Shown here: positions 1-7,970 of the stretch, in pieces
How the letters are laid out: each line of letters starts with the position of its first letter
Numbering within the stretch: position 1 is the stretch's first letter
Origin: Nocardioidaceae bacterium
GTDB lineage: Bacteria; Actinomycetota; Actinomycetes; Propionibacteriales; Nocardioidaceae
Assembly (NCBI GenBank): GCA_025965395.1
Contig: JAOPXA010000120.1
Span: forward strand, 1 to 7,970
DNA length: 7,970 bases
Reading direction: 5' to 3'
The notes under the pieces: model-generated
Databases searched by the model: none
Told to the model about the DNA's origin: nothing
What the model saw: the letters and a program-made list of their open reading frames with translations, nothing else
Made by a program: the position numbers and the translations under genes

Positions 1-7
1 GGCTCCG

Positions 8-1693
8 GTGGGCCACAATGAGGCGGTGCACCTTGCCCTAGACTCTCATCCCGATGGTGCGCGGATCGCCACGTTGGACGCGGCAGGGCATTCATACGGC
101 GATGACCTTGTCGTCAGCCTGCACGACCTGCCGGCCGAAGTTGCTCGCCGAGAACGTCACCGTCCACGCTGGGTCTGGGAGTCTGCAACGCGCTGGTACC
201 CGGCGCTCCTCGCTGCTGGTGTGCGGGTCGAGCGCAGCGTCGAGCTGAGGCTCTGCCACGTGATCCTGCGGAACTCGGCCCTCACCGCTGGCTCAGCGCT
301 CGCCACCGCGCGACCAGGTCCTTGGGATGCCACGCCAGGTGTCGTCGTACCAGGGCGTGAGGAGCAAGCGGGTCTCTTTGATGTGGTCAGCCAGCCAAGG
401 CCACTTGACGTATGCGCTGAGTTCGCCTCGCAAGTGGCCACGGTCCAAGCCTGCGACTCCCCCGGCCCTTTGAGATTGCTCCTAGCGGCCGAATCGGCCG
501 GCGCGCTCGTTGCTGTTGAGATTCAGCACGCGGGTCTGCCCTGGGACGCCGCCCTTCATGACCGGCTGCTCACCGACCGCCTTGGTCCTCGTCCCCTTGG
601 AGGCGAACGTCCAGCCAAGCTGGAAGCGCTCGCCGTGACGATTCGCGAGACCTTGGGAGCCCCGGATCTGAATCCTGACTCTCCCGCTGATGTCCTCAAG
701 GCACTCCGACGCGCCGAGCTGACCGTGACCACGACTCGTTCGCGGGAGCTGGAGCACATCGACCACCCGGTCATCGCTCCACTCCTGACCTATAAGAAGC
801 TCTCCCGCTTGCACGCCGCGAACGGATGGCAGTGGCTGGAGGCATGGATCAGAGACGGTCGCTTCCATCCGGTCTATGTGCCTGGCGGCGTCGTCACCGG
901 GCGTTGGGCAGCAAGCGGAGGGGGTGCCCTCCAACTGCCCAAGGAGATACGCGGTGCGGTGGTAGCCGACCCCGGTTGGAAGCTCGTCGTGGCCGATGCG
1001 GCGCAGCTTGAGCCCCGCATTCTTGCCGGCATGTCTGGTGATCGACGGATGACGGAGGCGGGCCAAGACGGAGATCTCTACGAAGGAATCGTCGCCGCGG
1101 GAGCGGTTTCCACACGGGCAGAGGCCAAGCTGGCGCTCCTTGGCGCCATGTACGGAGCCCGCTCGGGAGATAGCGGTCGACTCCTCCCCCGCCTCACGAC
1201 GGCGTTCCCCGATGCGATCGCTCTCGTGGAGGCTGCAGCACGCGCTGGTGAGCGCGGAGAGGTGGTTTCGACACGGCTGGGGCGAAGCTCTCCTGCACCG
1301 GGTGAAGAGTGGCGCGACCGGCAACGTACGAGCTTCGGTCCCGATGCCACCAAGGGCGAACGTGCCTCCGCAGCCGCGGAGAGTCGGAGTTGGGGCAGGT
1401 TTACGCGAAACTTCATCATTCAGGGCACGGGCGCGGAGTGGGCCTTGTGCTGGATGGCCGGGCTCAGGAATCTCCTCTGGGCGCTCGGGCAAGGTGGACT
1501 CGCGGAGAGACCCCAATTGGTCTTCTTCCTGCACGATGAACTCGTCGTGCATGCACCGGCCCACCTGGCCGAGGAGGTTGCCGTCGCCATGCGCCAAGCA
1601 GCGCATGACGCCGGCCAGATGCTGTTCAGTGGCTCGGTGATCGACTTCCCGATCACCGTGGCGATCGTCGATTCCTACGCGGAAGCGAAGTAG
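8..1693 (+). CDS. DNA polymerase I-like protein (bifunctional 3'-5' exonuclease/DNA polymerase family, exonuclease half degenerate)
   Basis: A cytoplasmic family-A DNA polymerase of the short (about 560 aa) actinobacterial type, without the 5'-3' exonuclease domain of full-length PolA. The C-terminal polymerase half is clear. TGRW at 297-300 starts the palm. Motif A has D330, Q333, E335 and R337 (E. coli D705, Q708, E710, R712). The O-helix has R370, K374 and Y382 (R754, K758, Y766), but L378 replaces F762. R464, N468 and Q472 match R841, N845 and Q849. Motif C is H509-D510-E511. Residues 1-160 occupy the place of the proofreading domain, but I see no DxE or other exonuclease acidic motif; the segment near 79-90 (ELRLCHVILRNS) is a relic of it. 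The GTG at 8 is the first start visible, and the frame stays open to the window edge, so the true start could be upstream; GTG at 26 is another option. An accessory repair or gap-filling role is inferred. The gene converges on the reductase gene. Confidence 0.88.
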   Translation: MGHNEAVHLALDSHPDGARIATLDAAGHSYGDDLVVSLHDLPAEVARRERHRPRWVWESATRWYPALLAAGVRVERSVELRLCHVILRNSALTAGSALATARPGPWDATPGVVVPGREEQAGLFDVVSQPRPLDVCAEFASQVATVQACDSPGPLRLLLAAESAGALVAVEIQHAGLPWDAALHDRLLTDRLGPRPLGGERPAKLEALAVTIRETLGAPDLNPDSPADVLKALRRAELTVTTTRSRELEHIDHPVIAPLLTYKKLSRLHAANGWQWLEAWIRDGRFHPVYVPGGVVTGRWAASGGGALQLPKEIRGAVVADPGWKLVVADAAQLEPRILAGMSGDRRMTEAGQDGDLYEGIVAAGAVSTRAEAKLALLGAMYGARSGDSGRLLPRLTTAFPDAIALVEAAARAGERGEVVSTRLGRSSPAPGEEWRDRQRTSFGPDATKGERASAAAESRSWGRFTRNFIIQGTGAEWALCWMAGLRNLLWALGQGGLAERPQLVFFLHDELVVHAPAHLAEEVAVAMRQAAHDAGQMLFSGSVIDFPITVAIVDSYAEAK

Positions 1694-1703
1694 CGACTCC
1701 CAC

Positions 1704-1731
1704 GCTTCAGGCGAGGCGCCTACGGCGAAGC
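1704..1731. terminator. Possible bidirectional hairpin between convergent genes
   Basis: GCTTCAGGCG (1704-1713) can fold back on CGCCT (1717-1721) and GAAGC (1727-1731). This gives two 5-bp stems with a 5-base bulge and a 3-base loop. It lies just after the polymerase stop codon and over the last codons of the reductase gene, which is where a shared terminator is needed. There is no T-run on either strand, so it is not a classic intrinsic terminator. A competing 6-bp stem (GAAGCG 1682-1687 with CGCTTC 1703-1708) is also possible. Confidence 0.25.
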
Positions 1732-2762
1732 CAAGGATGGGCGACGGAGTCTGGCACGAAGCCGTCGTCGGAAGCGTGGACCGTTACTCCCGGTGGGACG
1801 ATCTCGTCGATTCGGTCGAGGATCTCGGTCGTGAGCGTGACGTCCACGGCACCGAGCTGTGACTCCAGGTGGGTCAGAGTGCGGGGCCCGATGATCGGCG
1901 CCGTGACGGCAGGATGCTGCATGACGAAGGCAAGAGCCATGTGGATGAGTGACATGCCCGCATCTGCGGCCAGATCGCCCAGCGCGTCGACCGCCGCCAG
2001 CTTGCTTTGGTTGGCGGGGAGCGAGAGGTCAAACCGCGACGGCTGGAACTTCGTACGTGACGACGTCGCATCGGGCGAGCGACGGTCGACGCCGCTCAGC
2101 CAGCCACTCGCGAGGGGGCCCCAGGTGATCACACCCATCCCGTAGTCCTGGGTGGCAGGCAGGAGATCGGCCTCGATCGCACGGACGAGAATCGAATAGG
2201 GAGGTTGCTCGGTCACAAACCTCCCCAGCCCCTTCTTTTCGGCGACCCACTGGGCCTCGACGACTTTGTGGGCGGGAAACGTGGACGATCCGAAAGCGCG
2301 GATCTTGCCCTGCGTCCGCAAATCTGTCAGGGCCGACAGCGTCTCCTCGATATCGGTCGCGTTGTCGGGTCGGTGGATCTGGTACAGGTCGATCCAATCG
2401 GTATGGAGGCGTCGCAGGCTGTTTTCGACCTCCGTGATGATCCACCGGCGCGAGTTGCCCCGCATGTTCGGGTTGCCACCGGGCAAGCCAGGAGCCGCCG
2501 GGTCCATCGGGAAATGCACCTTGGTCGCCAGGATGACATCGTCGCGCTTGCCACCGGCCAACGCCTTGGCAAGGATCACTTCGGACTCTCCGTCCGAGTA
2601 GAAGTCAGCCGTGTCGATGAAGTTGATCCCCGCATCGAGTGCGCGGTGAATCACGGCGATCGACTTGTCGTGGTCGGGTTCGCCCCAAGCTCCGAACATC
2701 ATGGCGCCGAGACAGAGCGGGCTGACCCGCATACCGGTAGGACCGAGGTAGCGATATTCCAT
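1707..2762 (-). CDS. Aldo/keto reductase
   Basis: A cytoplasmic NAD(P)H-dependent oxidoreductase with a TIM-barrel fold, 351 aa, of the YajO/YghZ-like bacterial type that reduces aldehydes or ketones; the substrate cannot be read from the sequence. The catalytic tetrad is visible as D50 (in FIDTADFYS), Y55, K81 (in ATKVHF) and H130 (in YQIHRPD). The N-terminal MEYRYLGPTGMRVSPLCLG is the usual first strand of the family. SEVILAKAL (60-68) and the late PIIGPRTLTHLESQLGA segment, which binds the cofactor phosphate, also fit. I chose the ATG at 2762 because the family begins at MEYR and because a promoter ends six bases before it. An in-frame ATG at 2798 would add 12 residues unlike the family, and it lies in the -35 box. 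The gene is divergent from the glycosyltransferase operon and convergent with the polymerase gene. Nothing ties it to the operon functionally. Confidence 0.93.
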   Translation of the reverse strand: MEYRYLGPTGMRVSPLCLGAMMFGAWGEPDHDKSIAVIHRALDAGINFIDTADFYSDGESEVILAKALAGGKRDDVILATKVHFPMDPAAPGLPGGNPNMRGNSRRWIITEVENSLRRLHTDWIDLYQIHRPDNATDIEETLSALTDLRTQGKIRAFGSSTFPAHKVVEAQWVAEKKGLGRFVTEQPPYSILVRAIEADLLPATQDYGMGVITWGPLASGWLSGVDRRSPDATSSRTKFQPSRFDLSLPANQSKLAAVDALGDLAADAGMSLIHMALAFVMQHPAVTAPIIGPRTLTHLESQLGAVDVTLTTEILDRIDEIVPPGVTVHASDDGFVPDSVAHPWLRRRRLA

Positions 2763-2768
2763 AGGGTC

Positions 2769-2798
2769 AACATAGGGCCCCGCGGAGCCACGCGTCAT
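2769..2798 (-). promoter_or_regulatory. Promoter for the aldo/keto reductase, probably leaderless transcript
   Basis: Read on the minus strand, a -35 box ATGACG (2798-2793; shares TGAC with TTGACA) is followed by an 18-base spacer and a -10 box TATGTT (2774-2769; fits TANNNT). The reductase ATG starts six bases after the -10 box, about where transcription should begin. No Shine-Dalgarno sequence precedes this ATG. This arrangement is the known signature of leaderless mRNAs in actinobacteria. The sequence is seen; activity is inferred. Confidence 0.55.
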
Positions 2799-2834
2799 GA
2801 TGGAGTCTCTACCGCGGGCTATCTACCGACGGGT

Positions 2835-2843
2835 AAGGGGGGG
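2835..2843 (+). promoter_or_regulatory. Ribosome binding site with a seven-G tract, sets the GT4 start
   Basis: AAGGGGGGG lies five bases before the GTG at 2849 and fixes that codon as the glycosyltransferase start. It is the strongest Shine-Dalgarno-like element at the head of the operon. The run of seven G could vary by slippage, which would change spacing. I found no convincing -10/-35 pair for the operon in the 86 bases between the two divergent genes. Confidence 0.6.
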
Positions 2844-2848
2844 CTTCT

Positions 2849-4105
2849 GTGCGGATCGCATTGCTGTCGTATCGCAGCAAGGAGCACTGCGGTGGCCAAG
2901 GCGTCTACGTCCGCCACCTGAGTCAGGGGCTCGTCGATCTGGGCCACACCGTCGAAGTCTTTTCGGGTCAGCCCTACCCCGAGGGACTTGACCCGCAGGT
3001 CACCTTGACGAAAGTCCCGAGCCTCGACTTCTTTCGCGAGCCGGACCCCTTTCGTACGCCGCGACTCAAGGAGTTTCGCGACACGGCAGACGTGCTCGAG
3101 TATGCGGTGACGCTGACTGGCTGCTTCGCGGAACCTCTTACCTTCAGCCTCCGTGCGGCACGGTTGATGCGTGAACGGGGCGCGGAGTTCGACATCATCC
3201 ACGACAACCAGAGCCTGGGCTATGGATTGCTCCAGATCATGCGACGTGGTCATGCCCTGGCGGTCACCGTGCACCACCCGATCAGCCGCGATCGTGCCGT
3301 CGACCTGGCCGCAGCTAGCTGGCGCCGCAAGCTCTCCGTGGCCCGTTGGTATGGCTTCGTACGCATGCAGGCACGCGTCGCCCGGAGGGTCCCGATCGTG
3401 GTTGCGGTTGCCGGCGCATCGGCGGCCGACTCCGTTGAGGACTTCGGCCTGAATCCGCAGCAGATGCGCGTCGTGCCGTTGGGGGTCGACACGGACCTCT
3501 TCAGGCCGCTGGCTGAGCGCGTGCCCGGCCGGATCGTCGCGATCGCTAGCGCCGATCGCCCGTTGAAAGGCATCGTTCACCTGCTTGAGGCGCTCGCCAA
3601 GCTCCGCACCGAGCATGACGTCGAGCTGCACCTGGTCTCGCGCCTGGAATCAGGCGGCATCACCGAACGCCGCATCGCTGAGCTCGGCATCACCGATGCC
3701 GTGAAAGTCGTCAGCGACCTCACCGACGCGGAACTGGCTGCACTTCTCGCCTCAGCCGAGGTCATGTGCGTGCCGTCGTTGTATGAGGGGTTCTCGCTGC
3801 CGACCGTCGAGGCGATGGCCTGTGGCACTCCGGTGATCGCGAGTCGCGCGGGCGCCCTGCCCGAGGTCGTTGGGCCAGATGGCGATTGCGCCCTGCTCGT
3901 GGAGCCGGGAAACGCCGAGGCGCTGGCCTCGGCCATCCGCGACCTGATCGACTCGCCGGAACTCCGGGCGCGGCTTGGGGCCGCCGGACGCCAACGGGCG
4001 CTCGACCGCTACAGCTGGGCGTCGGTCGCTCAGGCCACCGTTGATGCGTACGGTGAGGCCATCGAGGTCGCCCAAGCACAGAGGAGCGCCCATGCTGACC
4101 GTTGA
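2849..4105 (+). CDS. manT: GT4 family glycosyltransferase, probable alpha-1,4-mannosyltransferase of MMP synthesis (ManT-like)
   Basis: A 418-aa retaining GT-B glycosyltransferase, first gene of the operon. The N-terminal Rossmann half begins MRIALLSYRS and carries the GGQGVYVRHL acceptor/donor loop (15-24) and HDNQSLGYG (119-127). The C-terminal half has R237 and K240 in ADRPLKG, the usual phosphate-binding pair. It also has the E-x7-E motif, E313 and E321, within LYEGFSLPTVEAMACG, which binds the nucleotide-sugar ribose. There is no signal peptide or membrane segment, so the enzyme should be cytosolic. The family alone does not fix the sugar. The neighbours (two methyltransferases and an alpha-barrel hydrolase-like protein) match the mycobacterial methylmannose polysaccharide locus, in which ManT transfers mannose from GDP-mannose in alpha-1,4 linkage. 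The GTG start has a good ribosome binding site, and the stop overlaps the next gene by 14 bases. The GT4 call is very secure; the ManT role is an inference at about 0.6. Confidence 0.93.
   Translation: MRIALLSYRSKEHCGGQGVYVRHLSQGLVDLGHTVEVFSGQPYPEGLDPQVTLTKVPSLDFFREPDPFRTPRLKEFRDTADVLEYAVTLTGCFAEPLTFSLRAARLMRERGAEFDIIHDNQSLGYGLLQIMRRGHALAVTVHHPISRDRAVDLAAASWRRKLSVARWYGFVRMQARVARRVPIVVAVAGASAADSVEDFGLNPQQMRVVPLGVDTDLFRPLAERVPGRIVAIASADRPLKGIVHLLEALAKLRTEHDVELHLVSRLESGGITERRIAELGITDAVKVVSDLTDAELAALLASAEVMCVPSLYEGFSLPTVEAMACGTPVIASRAGALPEVVGPDGDCALLVEPGNAEALASAIRDLIDSPELRARLGAAGRQRALDRYSWASVAQATVDAYGEAIEVAQAQRSAHADR
4080..4086 (+). promoter_or_regulatory. Ribosome binding site deciding the start of the first methyltransferase
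   Basis: AGAGGAG lies five bases before ATG 4092, inside the end of the glycosyltransferase gene. It selects this ATG over an in-frame upstream ATG at 3975, which would give a 39-residue extension made of glycosyltransferase coding sequence in another frame. Confidence 0.7.
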
Positions 4106-4805
4106 CTTCGACCGGTTGAGGGTGGGCCGCGGCACGAAATTCATCGACGTAGGCGCGGGCGCTGGCAGGCACTCATACGAGGCACTGCGCCGTGGCGCCG
4201 TCGTCACGGCGTTCGACATGGATGAGGTCGAGCTCAAGGGTGTCGCCGACATGTTCGGTGCCCTGGCTGAGGAGGGTGAGGTTCCACCCGGCGGAAGCGC
4301 AGAAGCGGTCGTCGGCGATGTCCTCGAAATGCCCTATGCCGACGGGTCCTTTGACTGCGTGGTCGCCTCTGAGATCCTCGAGCACGTACCTGAGGATGTG
4401 CAAGCGATCTCCGAGCTGGTGAGGATCTTGGCACCCGGCGGCATCCTTGCGATCACGGTCCCGCGCTGGCTGCCGGAGCGCATCTGCTGGGCGCTGTCGG
4501 GTGAGTACCACGCCAACGAGGGCGGGCACATCCGCATCTACCGCGCGGATGAGCTGCGACGCAAGGTCACCGAAGCCGGGGTGGAGTTCATCCACCAACA
4601 CCACGCGCACGCCCTTCACGCGCCGTTCTGGTGGCTCAAGTGTGCGGTGGGCGTCGGCCGCGACCAGCATCCTCTGGTGAAGGGCTACCACCGTCTCCTG
4701 GTGTGGGACATGATGCAGGCGCCACCCCTCACCCGCGTCGCCGAACGCGTGCTCAACCCGGTCATCGGCAAGAGTGTCGCTCTCTACTTTCGAAAGCCGG
4801 TCTGA
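4092..4805 (+). CDS. meT3: Class I SAM-dependent methyltransferase, probable sugar 3-O-methyltransferase (MeT3-like)
   Basis: A 237-aa cytosolic methyltransferase of the Methyltransf_11 type. Motif I is FIDVGAGAGRHSYE (17-30). The acidic residue after strand 2 is D42 or D44 in AFDMDEVEL. Motif II is VVGDVLEMPYADGSFD (73-88), followed by VVASEILEHV (90-99) and a post-motif strand LAPGGILAITVP (113-124). The histidine- and tryptophan-rich C-terminal part (about 135-210) probably shapes the acceptor site. The first 14 bases overlap the glycosyltransferase gene, and only 2 bases separate its stop from the next start, so translation is probably coupled. In the mycobacterial MMP locus a gene of this kind is presumed to methylate O-3 of each mannose added by ManT. 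That role is inferred here from neighbours. Methylation of another glycan or a lipid is the main alternative. Confidence 0.9.
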   Translation: MLTVDFDRLRVGRGTKFIDVGAGAGRHSYEALRRGAVVTAFDMDEVELKGVADMFGALAEEGEVPPGGSAEAVVGDVLEMPYADGSFDCVVASEILEHVPEDVQAISELVRILAPGGILAITVPRWLPERICWALSGEYHANEGGHIRIYRADELRRKVTEAGVEFIHQHHAHALHAPFWWLKCAVGVGRDQHPLVKGYHRLLVWDMMQAPPLTRVAERVLNPVIGKSVALYFRKPV

Positions 4806-4807
4806 CC

Positions 4808-7970
<3,163 letters not shown>

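Noticed and set aside
482..1606. Long open frame on the minus strand opposite the polymerase gene (374 aa)
   Set aside because: It lies wholly inside a gene with clear polymerase motifs. Its translation is low-complexity and rich in Arg, Gly and Pro with no recognisable motif, as expected for a shadow frame in GC-rich DNA.
2205..2921. Open frame on the plus strand opposite the reductase (238 aa)
   Set aside because: It lies antisense to a gene with an intact catalytic tetrad, runs through the divergent promoter region into the glycosyltransferase start, and shows no domain pattern.
3975..4091. Upstream in-frame extension of the first methyltransferase
   Set aside because: The extra 39 residues are glycosyltransferase coding sequence in another frame; ATG 4092 has a proper ribosome binding site and the methyltransferase fold begins right after it.
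4631..4807. Upstream extension of the hydrolase-like gene
   Set aside because: The extra 59 residues are the methyltransferase C-terminus read in another frame, Arg/Pro-rich and unstructured. ATG 4808 follows the previous stop by two bases.

Overview
The window comes from a GC-rich, tightly packed bacterial chromosome, almost certainly from an actinobacterium (Actinomycetota). The grounds are strong G/C third-position bias, GTG starts, a polA-like gene of the short actinobacterial type, a probable leaderless promoter, and a GT4 / methyltransferase / alpha-barrel / methyltransferase gene set that I associate with actinobacteria. I cannot name the genus. There are no RNA genes, mobile elements or CRISPR arrays, and no gene-free stretch longer than about 90 bases.

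Layout. (1) 8-1693 (+): a family-A DNA polymerase with a complete polymerase core and a degenerate exonuclease half; its true start may lie just outside the window. (2) 1707-2762 (-): an NADP-dependent aldo/keto reductase that converges on the polymerase gene with a 13-base gap. It has a promoter-like element placed so that its mRNA would be leaderless. (3) 2849-6510 (+): a tightly coupled four-gene operon, GT4 glycosyltransferase, class I SAM methyltransferase, (alpha/alpha)-barrel protein with QW-like repeats, and a second methyltransferase of the IDGGH type. Adjacent genes overlap by 14 bp, are separated by 2 bp, and overlap by about 19 bp. (4) 6507-7970 (-): glycogen branching enzyme GlgB, truncated at its N-terminus by the window edge. 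It converges on the operon so closely that the two stop codons overlap.

The most interesting part is the four-gene operon. Its composition matches the gene set described for mycobacterial 3-O-methylmannose polysaccharide (MMP): an alpha-1,4-mannosyltransferase (ManT), a presumed 3-O-methyltransferase (MeT3), an MMP hydrolase (MmpH) and a 1-O-methyltransferase (MeT1). In the proposed scheme ManT extends a short mannoside, MeT3 methylates each new residue, MeT1 caps the reducing end, and MmpH cuts mature chains to give new primers. This is recognition by family and gene order, not by a database search. Automated annotation would probably label these genes only as glycosyltransferase, methyltransferase, prenyltransferase and methyltransferase. 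The neighbouring glgB belongs to a separate, glucose-based polysaccharide pathway. The polymerase and the reductase have no evident link to either.
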